In this document: positions 44,818-53,972 of the stretch, piece by piece
Position numbering within the stretch: the stretch's first letter is position 1
Layout: the number at the start of each line of letters is the position of its first letter
Assembly: GCF_000145615.1 (NCBI RefSeq)
Contig: NC_014410.1
Location: 2,281,501 to 2,345,500 of the forward strand
Length of the DNA: 64,000 nt
Origin: Thermoanaerobacterium thermosaccharolyticum DSM 571
GTDB taxonomy: Bacteria; Bacillota; Thermoanaerobacteria; Thermoanaerobacterales; Thermoanaerobacteraceae
Direction of reading: 5' to 3'
Notes under the pieces: model-generated
What the model saw: the letters and a program-made list of their open reading frames with translations, nothing else
Told to the model about the DNA's origin: nothing
Database searches by the model: none
Translations under genes and position numbers: made by a program

Positions 44818-46101
44818 TTATGCAGCATTCCTAATCTCTGGTCTTTTTATATCTCTTAACATCTTATTTCCGTTGTATTTTACTCCTTTTTTCAGTATGA
44901 CAAAAAATACTCTGATTAGCTTGCAGCATAAAACTATCATTGACTGTTTCTTTTTAAGCGGGTTTTCTTTTCTTGTGGTGTAGTATTTGTGTAATTCCTG
45001 AAATTCTTTATTGTTTGCAAGTATTGGCATTATCATTTTGTATAGAGCACTTCTTAGCCTCCTTCTTCCTCTTTTGCTTATGGTGGTTTGCCCTTTATGC
45101 TGTCCTGAACTATTCTCTACCAGATTGTAACCCGCAAGCTTCTGTATTTGTTTTGGATGCTCATATCTTGTTATATCGCCAACTTCAGCAATAAATATTG
45201 CTGCTGTTATTACTCCTACACCTTTTATACTTAGCATTTCATTAGCACCAGGTACTTGCATGAAAAGTTCTTCTATTTTGCTTTCTATTTTTTTTAACTG
45301 TTTTACAAGCATTTCGTACTGTTCAAGTATAATTTTTATCTCTATCTCTGCCATCTCAATGCCATCTCTTTTACCAACACTTTGACTGGCAGCTTCTATA
45401 AGCTTTAAAGCCCTCTTTGCACCTACAGCACGATTAATTTCCTTTTTCCAAGCTGCAAGTATTTCCTCAGCTCCAATACCTAATATCTTTGCAGGCGTTG
45501 GAAATTCTTTTAACGTTATCAGTGCTGCTTTCCCTTCCCAATCTGCAAAAACTTTATTAAACTCAGGAAAGTATATATCAAGCCATCTTGCAACTCGGTT
45601 CTTTATCTTGTTTAAATCCTTTGTAAGCATCTCTCTTATGTCCACTGCAATTCTAAGTTCGCTGTATATACCCTCAGGTATATTAGGTTCAACATATCTT
45701 CCATCTTTAACTAGCATTGCAATTGTCTTAGGGTCTTTCCTGTCATTTTTAGTTGGCGAGTTATCATCAAATTCCTTACTTCTCTTTACATGGAATGGAT
45801 TTACCAGTACCACCTTATGGTTCTTATCTCTAAGAAACTGTGCAAAGCAGAGCCAATAATGGCCTGTTGGTTCCATGCCAACCATCAGATGCTCTTTGTT
45901 GCTTTTATTCATAATATCTGCAGCCCATTTTAAAAATCTTTTCATTCCATCAATGTCATTGCTAAATTCAATACGCTTACCGTATTCTATTCCTCTGAAA
46001 TCGAAAGCTCTAGCGTGATGTATCTCTTTAGCAATGTCTACACCTACAATTAATGTCTTTTCTGTTATTTGCATTATTTTTGTATTTTGGTTATACTTCA
46101 T
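44818..46101 (-). CDS. IS110-family transposase
   Basis: This intact 427-residue transposase has an N-terminal RuvC-like DEDD domain (VGVDIAKEIHHARAFDFRG, VGMEPTGHYWLCFAQFL, NDRKDPKTIAML), a coiled-coil linker (about 250-290) and a C-terminal IS116/IS110/IS902 domain (MLSIKGVGVITAAIFIAEVGD, LAGYNLVENSSGQHKG, KRGRRRLRSALYKMI) with the conserved Ser/Gly core. GGAGG precedes the ATG. The family moves without inverted repeats using a bridge RNA. The element inserted next to a duplicated regulator block; its left edge is near 46213. Confidence 0.93.
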   Translation of the reverse strand: MKYNQNTKIMQITEKTLIVGVDIAKEIHHARAFDFRGIEYGKRIEFSNDIDGMKRFLKWAADIMNKSNKEHLMVGMEPTGHYWLCFAQFLRDKNHKVVLVNPFHVKRSKEFDDNSPTKNDRKDPKTIAMLVKDGRYVEPNIPEGIYSELRIAVDIREMLTKDLNKIKNRVARWLDIYFPEFNKVFADWEGKAALITLKEFPTPAKILGIGAEEILAAWKKEINRAVGAKRALKLIEAASQSVGKRDGIEMAEIEIKIILEQYEMLVKQLKKIESKIEELFMQVPGANEMLSIKGVGVITAAIFIAEVGDITRYEHPKQIQKLAGYNLVENSSGQHKGQTTISKRGRRRLRSALYKMIMPILANNKEFQELHKYYTTRKENPLKKKQSMIVLCCKLIRVFFVILKKGVKYNGNKMLRDIKRPEIRNAA

Positions 46102-46297
46102 ATTAGGTACCTCCTTGTTATTTGAGAGTCGTGTTCATGAACAATCGACATCTTGTATTTTATCAGGAGGTACTTTTTATTTCAAATCTTATATTTCTTT
46201 ATTACAGGAATGCTCCCTTTGATATTAAATACTTAATCAATTCTTTAACGAATTGATTTCTTTATTTTCATTTTACAATAATAAATTTCCAATGTCT

Positions 46298-46353
46298 ACT
46301 ATATCTTTGTATAGTTTTTACATAAAAACCAAAAAACTATACAAAGATATAGT
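46298..46353. promoter_or_regulatory. second copy of the 22-bp inverted repeat
   Basis: Same arms and loop as 37449-37504, lying behind the broken regulator copy. The gene that should follow it has been replaced by the IS110-family element. Confidence 0.75.
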
Positions 46354-46358
46354 CTAGT

Positions 46359-47140
46359 TTAATCAATATCTATTAAATTTAACTTTGTTGCCTTTACTAT
46401 TGCTTCTTGAATGCTTTTTACACATAGTTTCTCAATTATTTTCTTCTTATGATATTTTACGGTAACTGGTTTAATCCCAAGTTCTCTTGATATTGTCAAT
46501 TCTTTATAGCCTTTTGCAAGCATTATCAATATTTTTATTTGTTTGTCTGTAAAATCTATATTTTTGTTTACTAGTTCAGAATTCTTTAAACAGTTTTTAT
46601 ATTCATTAGCAATTTTATCTGAAAGCAATTCGACAACCACATTCTTTCTTCTGTCATGTCTCTTTCTATAGTTGAAACATCTAAATATCCTATTATTTTT
46701 TCATCTATAATTATAGGAGCAGCAATACAATGCCATTTTTTTAGAATATCGCAATAATGATACTGAGGTTCTAAATATACTGATCTTTTTAATTTCATCG
46801 CCATTGATATGGCATTTGTACCTATGGCTTCTTCTTTAAAAGATATGCCAATTGAACAGTCAAAATTGATGTGACATAGGATTTTCTCATGACACATCGT
46901 ATCTAAAAGATATCCTTCATCGTCAGTTAATAAAAATATGTACTTACCCTTTAAGCTCCTTAAAATATTGCCAACAACATTTTTAAATGTCTCAATTAAT
47001 GTCATATTTTTCTTTAATCTGATTTGCAAATCATTTCCTCTTGAAATTATTGCAGGATCCGTCATCGAACTTGTAAGCCCTGCTTTTACGCATCTTTTAT
47101 ATGAATAAAGTATTTCTTCATATATTTGCATATTTCCCAT
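46359..47140 (-). pseudogene. frameshifted copy of the GAF/LuxR regulator
   Basis: The sequence is nearly identical to the regulator at 37510-38292. One base is missing near 46645 (a-t-t-c-t-t-t against a-t-t-c-a-t-t-t), which shifts the frame at DMTEE and truncates the protein before the HTH. The downstream half (MVVELLSDKIANEY... to the end) is otherwise intact and keeps Gly in the HTH turn (RELGIKP) where the full-length copy has Trp. Confidence 0.92.
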
Positions 47141-47182
47141 ATAAATCCCCCGTAAAACTTACAAATTACTCTTTCATAATAT

Positions 47183-47210
47183 AAGACAATTTTTTAAGGA
47201 ATTTGTTACA
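47183..47210 (-). promoter_or_regulatory. TGTAAC-type promoter element, copy 5
   Basis: Minus strand: TGTAAC, 16 bases, TGTCTTATATTATGAAAG, in front of the frameshifted regulator copy. Confidence 0.65.
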
Positions 47211-47282
47211 GTTTCTTATAAAAAAAATAGTTTATTCAACAAGAAAGCCTCCTTAACATATTTGCAATCATCTAACAAAAAT

Positions 47283-47837
47283 TTATGGGAAGTACACATT
47301 TCGCTTTAAATATATTTTTTTGCCCATTAATTCTACCGCATTATCACCTAATTTCTTTACTGAAATATCATAAACATGATCTTTACGAAGTAAATTTTTA
47401 ACAAGCAAAACACCTTTTATGATTTCTTTTTCCTGCCTAACTGTTATTCCAAAATCCGTAGTTGCACCGTAATTTGATCTATAAACTATAACGGAGCTTG
47501 ATTCAAACCTAATATTATGAATTGGCATAAACGCCTCATTTACATTAAGAGTAATAGTGGCAAATAAAATAATGGCTGCAATTGTTGCACTTATCAACAT
47601 TAATATTATTGAAACCACACTATTCACTATCTTTGCAGAAATATGTTTAAATCTAAAGCCATTTATTAACAATATCAAAGGTATTATCTGAATACACAAA
47701 GAAAAAATATCGTTTAATTTTAAAGACTTAAATCTTATAAAAGGATAAAAGTAATCTAAATTCAATATCCATAAAATATAAATAGCCAATAGAGTCATAT
47801 GGATAATGTATTTATTATTTCGAATTAAACTATTCAC
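47283..47837 (-). CDS. membrane protein, duplicated at 42710-43264 (copy 2)
   Basis: This protein of about 184 residues is nearly the same as the copy at 42710-43264, with the same four hydrophobic helices and C-terminal domain (FGATTDFGITVRQEKEI, LMGKKIYLKRNVYFP). Most changes are conservative, so the protein seems to be under selection. The start is GTG 47837 after AGG; it overlaps the previous gene's stop by eight bases, so translation is coupled. The lipoprotein that follows copy 1 has been lost here; only its RBS region remains. Confidence 0.7.
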   Translation of the reverse strand: MNSLIRNNKYIIHMTLLAIYILWILNLDYFYPFIRFKSLKLNDIFSLCIQIIPLILLINGFRFKHISAKIVNSVVSIILMLISATIAAIILFATITLNVNEAFMPIHNIRFESSSVIVYRSNYGATTDFGITVRQEKEIIKGVLLVKNLLRKDHVYDISVKKLGDNAVELMGKKIYLKRNVYFP

Positions 47838-48234
47838 TAATATCACCTATTCCTGTATATAATAGTTGCCTGTTTGCAAAACCTGTACGCTGATATTCAT
47901 TTATCTTATAAATTTCGTTATCAATGACAGCAATCAAGTTATTTCCATTATTTGCATCATACTGGACATCGTAAAATATATTCCTGATTTCATATTTTTT
48001 GTTATTTTTAATATCGTATATTAAAACGGGAAATGATGGAGCTTCACCTTCCATAAGCATGATTTCACCTTTTAATCCATAAAAGCTTTTATAATATTGA
48101 AATACACTGAGTAAAACTATGAAGATTATTATGCTCATGAGGATAATTACAAATATTGATATTGTCTTTTTTATTGCAATCACATCCTTCCCATGTTTGC
48201 AATATTTATCAATTGGACCAAATTTATCTTTCAA
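47830..48234 (-). CDS. small single-pass membrane protein, unrecognised
   Basis: This frame of up to 134 residues has a TM helix (ISIFVIILMSIIIFIVLLSVF) and an extracellular C-terminal domain (GEIMLMEGEAPSFPVLIYDI...YKINEYQRTGFANRQLLYTG). The frame opens at TTG 48234, only ~7 bases after the likely transcription start of the TGTAAC promoter. A GGAAGGA site at 48185-48191 suggests the true start lies near residue 18-21, but only non-ATG codons are available there. It overlaps the next gene. I recognise no family. Confidence 0.6.
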   Translation of the reverse strand: MKDKFGPIDKYCKHGKDVIAIKKTISIFVIILMSIIIFIVLLSVFQYYKSFYGLKGEIMLMEGEAPSFPVLIYDIKNNKKYEIRNIFYDVQYDANNGNNLIAVIDNEIYKINEYQRTGFANRQLLYTGIGDISE

Positions 48235-48252
48235 ATTACTTTCTCACAATAT

Positions 48253-48280
48253 AAGACAAATTTCTGAGAAATTTGTTACA
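48253..48280 (-). promoter_or_regulatory. TGTAAC-type promoter element, copy 6
   Basis: Minus strand: TGTAAC, 16 bases, TGTCTTATATTGTGAG, in front of the small membrane protein gene. The spacer is itself a dyad (AAATTTC...GAAATTT). Confidence 0.7.
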
Positions 48281-48337
48281 GTTTTTTATAAAAAATTTTT
48301 TCTTAAATGATTCTCATATTCTTTTGAGAAAAATAAG

Positions 48338-49759
48338 TTAGCGTCTTCCAAACAAATACAAAAATACATAAGCAGGAATTTTTACTATTGGTACCTTTGC
48401 CGAAACCTTAACTTTCCCATAATCTTCTGGTCTTTTTGTTACTAATATTGCTGAATCAATATTTTTTTCTTTTTGGCTCATCTCAACAATGGCATCATTC
48501 TCAGAAAGTGTCGTATCTTCTCTGAATTTCACTTCGATTAAGGATTTACTATGTAGGAAGTCAACCACTACGTCAATCTCTTTTTGATTGTCACTAGCTT
48601 TTCTAAAATAACCTATTCTAGCATTTGTTTGCAGGTAAAAATTATAGATATGTTTAAAAACTGCTGTTTCAACCGTTATTCCAAGTTCTTTACTGTCTAA
48701 GAGTATATTGTCTATCATTAAAACTGCATTTCTTAGGGCAGGATCGGAAACGTAAATTTTTGGTTTTGCTTTTAGAACTTTTTTCCCGCCTAATTCTATA
48801 GGTAAACTTTTATAAATCAAATTTGCATTTTCAAGAAGATGAATATAGTTTTCTACTGTTACTGTTGAAACATCTCCAATTTCTTTACTTATCGTTGAAA
48901 TACTTATAACATTTGCAGAATTAAAGCATAAGTACAAAAAAACCTTCTCTAACACTGCTAAATTTCTTACATTAAACAAGGAAGGTATATCTCTTTTAAT
49001 AACTTTATCAACCACATCTTCTCTTAACATTCTTTGCACTAAAAATTGGTCTTCCGAAAATACAAATTCAGGAAATCCTCCTATTGTTAAATACTTATTA
49101 AAGTACTTTTGCAATGGCATAAGCAAAAACATAAGCTCATTTAATTGAGAGTCATTTAAATTTGAAATTTCATTTAAGTTTAAATTTGGCAGATTGCTTG
49201 GTCTTTCTGGAACACCAAGTATTTCGCAAAATTCATAAAAAGAAAGAGTAGGTACAGAAATCACAGTCCAGCGACCAACACCACTTTCTTTTGTACCTTC
49301 AATAAGTGCAGGAGAAGCCGAGCCTGTAGCAATGATTCTCCAGTTTGGTTTGGTGTCATAATAGACTTTTAGCCATCTGTCCCAATCGCTTGCATATTGA
49401 ATTTCATCTAAAAATATATAAGCCTCTTTTTCTTCATTTATGGTGGTTTCATAAAGGTTAATAATTTGGTCAAAAGAACTTAATTTAAACAAAGGATGAT
49501 CAAAAGATATATATAGTATCTTTTTTGGGTTCACTTGATTTTTTAAAAGGGTTTCTATCATTTGATATAAAATTGTAGTTTTACCTACACGACGTGCACC
49601 TGAAAGTATAACATATCTTCTGATAGTTGGATGCATTAGTAACTCAAATGCCTGATGATAGACTACTCTCTTTACGGGTTTTGACAAATCCTGAGGGAAA
49701 TATCCTTCTCTCCACCATGGGTTATACGAGTACAAAATCCTTAATATATTTTCTGAGCT
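48338..49759 (-). pseudogene. DUF4143-type P-loop ATPase gene, 5' end cut off by IS21
   Basis: The remaining frame encodes an AAA_14/DUF4143 protein: Walker A GARRVGKTT (about residue 46), Walker B YIFLDEIQYASDW, sensor IIATGSASPAL, and a C-terminal DUF4143/nuclease-like region (GYFRKASDNQKEIDVVVDF...SLIEVKF). The family is of unknown role, often linked to toxins or mobile DNA. The IS21 element at 49760-52291 is inserted after codon 6. The original start is the ATG at 52310 on the far side of the element (GAGGTG upstream). Joining the two parts over the 7-bp duplication gives MSITSSENILRILYSYNPWW in frame. Restart at the TTG at 49735 has a poorly spaced RBS, so the gene is probably off. Confidence 0.88.
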
Positions 49760-49882
49760 TGTATATGCTAATATAAAAGTGAGCCAAAAAGTGGCTCTGT
49801 GCTAACGAAAAAGTGATCCACTTTTCATAAAAAACCTGTAAAATTTATTATACAAGATAAATTTTACAGGAGGTTGGAAGGT

Positions 49883-51355
49883 GTGATTATCGACGTGAAT
49901 TTATACCAAAAGATTAGAGAAATGTATACAGTACATCAAATGTCTCAAAGGGCTATAGCAAGGGAATTAAAAATTTCAAGGAATACTGTAAGAAAATACT
50001 GCAAAGGTGACAATGTTCCTTGGGAGAGAAAAGAATATTCCCGTGAGCCTGATGTCTTAACTCCTGATGTTATGGACTTTATCAGACAGTGCATTAAAGA
50101 AGATGAAGCAGAAGGAATAAAAAAACAACGACATACAGCCAGAAGAATATATCATCGTCTAGTAGAAGAAAAAGGGTTTAAAGGTGGAGAATCCACAGTA
50201 AGATTGGCTGTACAACAACTTAAAGATGAGATGCCAAAAGCATTCATCCCACTTCAATTCGACCCTGGAGAAGCAGCACAAGTAGATTGGGGTGAAGCTA
50301 CTGTGTACCTTGACAACAAAAAAGTTTCTATAAATCTTTTCTGTATGCGACTCTGCTATAGTTGTGATATTTTTGTAATGGCATTTTATCGCCAAAATGA
50401 AGAATCATTTTTAGAAGGCAATGTAAAAGCATTTGAACATTTTGGTGGTGTGCCACACAAACTAATCTTTGACAATGCGAGAGTTGCAGTAAAGGAAGGT
50501 TTTGGAACTCATGCCAAGCCTCAAGCCCGTTATCAAGCATTGAGTGCACATTATGCATTTAAAATGGAATTCTGCAATCCAAGCAAAGGAAATGAAAAGG
50601 GATTGGTAGAAAATCTGGTAGGCTGGGTAAGACGCAACATTTTAGTTCCTGTCCCAAGAGTAAAGGATATTGATGAATTAAATCAGATTCTTATGACAAA
50701 CTGTTTGAAATACCGTTCCCATCAGATACGCGGCCATGAACAGACAGTCGGCCAAATGTATGAAATAGACAAATCATTATTATACTCACTTCCTAAATAT
50801 GTATTTGATTCGAGCAAAAGCATATCAGTCAGTGTAGACGAGTATTCAACAGTGCGCTTTGATAGAAACAATTATTCAGTACCAGTAAAATATGTAGGCA
50901 AAAATGTCAGTATCAAAGCATATGGGAATATATTAACCATCTTTTATCGTGGACAGGAAATTGCTAAACATAACAGAAGCTATGGTTCCAACAAAACAAC
51001 TTACAAACTAGAACATTACATAGATCTATTAGAACGAAAACCCAGAGCTGTATTCAATGCGAAGCCCGTAAAGGACCATGTAAAACAAGAATTATTAGAG
51101 TGGGGACAAACACTTCCGGGTGGAGCAAAAGACATGGTAAAAGTTCTGAGACTTTGTGTAGACTACGGTTCAGACAAGCTTCTAGAGATAAAAAAGCAAA
51201 TTCCAGCAGGTGTTACACCTACTGTTGATTTAATCCGCAGTTATCTAATAAAGCACAGCATACCAGAAAAAAGTACACAAAAAATTATAGACACAGTAAA
51301 TGTAGAAGAAGTTGATTTAAGTATATACGATAGACAATACGGGGTGGCACAATGA
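49883..51355 (+). CDS. istA: IS21-family transposase IstA
   Basis: This 490-residue transposase has an N-terminal HTH (YTVHQMSQRAIARELKISRNTVRKYCKG), a DDE integrase core (Asp in AAQVDWGEATVYL, Asp in FDNARVAVK, Glu in NEKGLVENLVGW) and a C-terminal Mu-transposase-like domain. The GTG at 49883 is seven bases after GGAGG; a TTG at 49874 abuts it. Its stop overlaps istB by four bases. Confidence 0.95.
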   Translation: MIIDVNLYQKIREMYTVHQMSQRAIARELKISRNTVRKYCKGDNVPWERKEYSREPDVLTPDVMDFIRQCIKEDEAEGIKKQRHTARRIYHRLVEEKGFKGGESTVRLAVQQLKDEMPKAFIPLQFDPGEAAQVDWGEATVYLDNKKVSINLFCMRLCYSCDIFVMAFYRQNEESFLEGNVKAFEHFGGVPHKLIFDNARVAVKEGFGTHAKPQARYQALSAHYAFKMEFCNPSKGNEKGLVENLVGWVRRNILVPVPRVKDIDELNQILMTNCLKYRSHQIRGHEQTVGQMYEIDKSLLYSLPKYVFDSSKSISVSVDEYSTVRFDRNNYSVPVKYVGKNVSIKAYGNILTIFYRGQEIAKHNRSYGSNKTTYKLEHYIDLLERKPRAVFNAKPVKDHVKQELLEWGQTLPGGAKDMVKVLRLCVDYGSDKLLEIKKQIPAGVTPTVDLIRSYLIKHSIPEKSTQKIIDTVNVEEVDLSIYDRQYGVAQ

Positions 51356-52098
51356 GTGAAATAAATGTAGCTAAAGAAACAATAAAACTTTATGCCAAAC
51401 AGCTGAAACTGCCTACTTTTGCACAATACACAAGTATTATTAAACGCATGGATAGCAATATGGGATATGAGGAATTTCTCATAGAATTAATGAAAAAAGA
51501 AGTAGCTTCCAGGCAAGAAAATCAGCAAAAGCGTCGCATACACAAAGCGGGATTTCCTTACCTGAAAACCCTTGACGAATTTGATTATACCAGACTCAAA
51601 TACGTCGAACAAGCCTTTATATGGGAACTTGCCACATGTGAATTTATATCCAAGCGTCAAAATGTCATTATGATAGGAAACACTGGCACAGGCAAAACTC
51701 ATATTTCAATAGGCTTAGGGCTAAAGGCTTGTAAAGAGGGGCATAACGTAAAATTCTATACCGTTGCAAATCTTGTAACAGAACTTACAGAAGCACAAGA
51801 GTACAAAAAGCTTCTAAAACTTGAAAAACAGCTAGAAAAAGTGGACCTGTTAATTCTAGATGAACTATCATATCTATGTTTTAATAGGAACCAAGCTGAT
51901 TTATTATTCAGGATAATTTCGGATCGTAGTGAAAAAGGAAGTGTAATAGTATCTACGAACCTTGAATTTTCAAGATGGACAGAAATGTTTGAGAATACTA
52001 CTATGGTTGCAGCATTAGTAGATCGTCTAACCTTCCGTTCACATGTATTAAATATGAATGGAGAATCTTTCAGGCGTGATAATTCGCAAATAGAGTAG
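51352..52098 (+). CDS. istB: IS21-family helper ATPase IstB
   Basis: This 248-residue AAA+ ATPase has Walker A GNTGTGKTH (about 104-112), Walker B LLILDELSYL and sensor STNLEFSRW. IstB assembles on target DNA and recruits IstA. It overlaps istA in ATGA fashion. Confidence 0.95.
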   Translation: MSEINVAKETIKLYAKQLKLPTFAQYTSIIKRMDSNMGYEEFLIELMKKEVASRQENQQKRRIHKAGFPYLKTLDEFDYTRLKYVEQAFIWELATCEFISKRQNVIMIGNTGTGKTHISIGLGLKACKEGHNVKFYTVANLVTELTEAQEYKKLLKLEKQLEKVDLLILDELSYLCFNRNQADLLFRIISDRSEKGSVIVSTNLEFSRWTEMFENTTMVAALVDRLTFRSHVLNMNGESFRRDNSQIE

Positions 52099-52291
52099 AT
52101 TATTATCCGCTCAGATGGTCACTTTGCAAATACCGATTTTAGTAATTATTTTTAAAAGAACACGTATCAACCATGGGAAAAGTCCTTTAGTAATGGCTCA
52201 AAAATTCATTAGCACATGGATCACTTTTTCAATAGCAAAAGTGGTTCAAAAATTCATTAGCATGTGGCTCAAATTTCTATTGACATTCACA

Positions 52292-52310
52292 CTGAGCTTG
52301 TAATAGACAT
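52292..52310 (-). pseudogene. severed first six codons of the DUF4143 ATPase gene
   Basis: ATG TCT ATT ACA AGC TCA, preceded by GAGGTGATAAAA and a TATAAT box further upstream, is in frame with the coding region at 49759 once the IS21 element and one target copy are removed. Confidence 0.85.
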
Positions 52311-52499
52311 TTTTATCACCTCTAATATAATATTATAACACATACTTTATATTTTTATACAAAAAATATGAAGTATACTTTATATTTTATATGTAATTTT
52401 TTTAAACTACATTTTAAATTATTAATTCGCCATCTTTCTATAAAAAAAAATAAACTGGCGTTTGAAATCTTCACACCAGTTTGTTTTATTCATCTAATT

Positions 52500-52690
52500 T
52501 AACTATAATAGAAGCACATTTTGAAAGAAGATACCTTCTCATAGGAACACTAAAGACTAACAGAATTATCTATCCACAAGGCATCAGAATTCAGAGAAAA
52601 GATTTAGCCCAATATATTGAGAAGAACGAAGTTTGCCTCGATACAGTAAACGGCAATAGTAATATTTGTTATCATTTTCCCCCATTTATA
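52500..52690 (+). pseudogene. fragment of a DDE transposase gene
   Basis: The plus frame reads RRYLLIGTLKTNRIIYPQGIRI, then QRKDLAQYIEKNEVCLDTVNG, the pattern of IS4/IS701-type transposases (LKTNRIIYPKG...). Only ~60 codons survive. The rest of 52311-52734 is AT-rich, with the old promoter region of the split ATPase gene (TATAAT near 52331) and nothing else I can name. Confidence 0.7.
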
Positions 52691-52734
52691 TAATTGAGAC
52701 TCAATTATTTTGCAAATTCATTCTCTCACAATAT

Positions 52735-52762
52735 AAAACAAATTTCTGAGAAATTTGTTACA
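52735..52762 (-). promoter_or_regulatory. TGTAAC-type promoter element, copy 7 (orphan)
   Basis: Minus strand: TGTAAC, 16 bases, TGTTTTATATTGTGAG. No intact minus-strand gene follows directly; the next is the split ATPase gene about 420 bases on. Its own gene was probably lost. Confidence 0.6.
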
Positions 52763-52810
52763 GTTTTTTTATAAAAATTTTTTTAAAATAAAAAAGTCTA
52801 TTAAGGCCAT

Positions 52811-52857
52811 TAACATTCAATTGCATTTTAAAAAGCAGGATGAATCCCTGCTTTTTT
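52811..52857. terminator. terminator of the CDF gene, with a 23-bp repeat arm
   Basis: Stem AAAAGCAGG / CCTGCTTTT with T and A runs on both sides. The preceding 23 bases (52811-52833, TAACATTCAATTGCATTTT then AAAA) recur exactly at 54229-54251 before another terminator. Confidence 0.85.
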
Positions 52858-52866
52858 GTTTTTATT

Positions 52867-53724
52867 TTATTTCTTTCCTTCAGGCTCTATATGAATTATC
52901 ACATGAGAATCTGGAAATTTATCCACTATCTGCTTGGAAACTTTATGTGACAGTTCATGAGCTTCTACTATGTTGTAATCTTTGTCTACTCGCAAATGAA
53001 CGTCTATCTCTCTTCGAGATCCCGATTTTCTCGTCCTTAATTTATGAAAACTTGTAATTTCAATATTTGATTTTATAATATTCTCTATTTCTTTAACTTC
53101 CTTTTCTGGAAGACTAGTATCTGCTAAATCTTTTAATGCTTCTTTTGTCAATCCAATTGACGCTTTTATAATAAGCAATGCAACAAAAATAGCTATGATA
53201 GGGTCTAAAATACCCAATTTAGTAACTTTTATAACAACAAGTCCTATTGTAACTCCTAAAGAAGTAAATACATCAGTCAAAAGATGCATTGCATCTGCCC
53301 TTAAGGCAATAGAATCTTCTTTTTTTGATACTTTAAATAAAAAATATGATACTACTGCATTTACAAAAGATGCAAAAAGCATCACAATAATTCCAGTTCC
53401 TAAATTTTCTACATAAGTACCCGTAACTATTCTTCGCACTGCCTCATATATGATTAATATAGCTGCAAAAAAAATTAAGATAGCTTCCACAAAACCAGAA
53501 ATATTCTCATATTTGCTGTGCCCAAAAGGATGATCTTCATCAGCCGGTTTTACTGCTACTCGTATGGACAGAAAGGCAATTAAACTAGCAATTAAATCAA
53601 TAGAAGAATGTATGGCTTCAGAAATTACACTTACTGAATGCATTAGTATTCCTGTCAATAATTTTATAACTATTAATACACTATTAGAAATCACAGAAAG
53701 CAAAGCTGAGTTCTGTTTATTCAT
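52867..53724 (-). CDS. cation diffusion facilitator family transporter
   Basis: This CDF metal/proton antiporter of about 285 residues has six TM helices, metal-site residues in SEAIHSSID (TM2) and ALRADAMHLLTDVF (TM5), the HPFGHSKYENISGF loop, and a C-terminal cytosolic ferredoxin-like dimer domain ending DSHVIIHIEPE. It exports Zn, Fe, Mn or Co; the SxxxD/DxxxD-like variants do not settle which. The ATG at 53724 follows GGAGG. It is monocistronic. Confidence 0.92.
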   Translation of the reverse strand: MNKQNSALLSVISNSVLIVIKLLTGILMHSVSVISEAIHSSIDLIASLIAFLSIRVAVKPADEDHPFGHSKYENISGFVEAILIFFAAILIIYEAVRRIVTGTYVENLGTGIIVMLFASFVNAVVSYFLFKVSKKEDSIALRADAMHLLTDVFTSLGVTIGLVVIKVTKLGILDPIIAIFVALLIIKASIGLTKEALKDLADTSLPEKEVKEIENIIKSNIEITSFHKLRTRKSGSRREIDVHLRVDKDYNIVEAHELSHKVSKQIVDKFPDSHVIIHIEPEGKK

Positions 53725-53972
53725 GATATCCTCCATATTATCAATTGAAATTTTATTATTGGTATATATTATAGCTTAATGACTGAAAATATGCAACTAT
53801 TTTCGATTTAGAGTATTGAATTTTAAAATCAATTGATAATAACTATTATTCCCATTTTATTGATTTTTTATAATGATACTGGAAACCAATCATGCAATAA
53901 AAGTAAAAATATGATAAAAAGTCTAAAAAACATGTATTTTAAATCTATGATCTAAAGTCTAATTTTTACTAA

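Larger units (their letters stand above)
49760..52291 (+). mobile_element. complete IS21-family insertion sequence
   Basis: The element has related ends (TGTATATGCTAATA... on the left, TGTGAATGTCAATA... read inward on the right), both followed by GAGCC and internal repeats of the GTGATCCACTTTT/GCTAA type. The host sequence CTGAGCT is duplicated at 49753-49759 and 52292-52298, a 7-bp target duplication. It carries istA and istB in order. The match of both target copies suggests a recent insertion. Confidence 0.93.

Noticed and set aside
44478-44834. Open frame on the plus strand beside the IS110 transposase
   Set aside because: No RBS, no recognisable protein pattern, and it covers a structured segment better explained as the non-coding end of the element.
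46206-46214. AGGAATGCT near 46206 and its complement at 44823 as IS110 terminal inverted repeats
   Set aside because: Only nine bases, one inside the transposase coding end, and IS110 elements lack true terminal repeats.
49733-49735. TTG at 49735 as the true start of the DUF4143 ATPase
   Set aside because: AAGGA is only two bases away, and the ATG at 52310 with a good RBS joins in frame once the IS21 element is removed.
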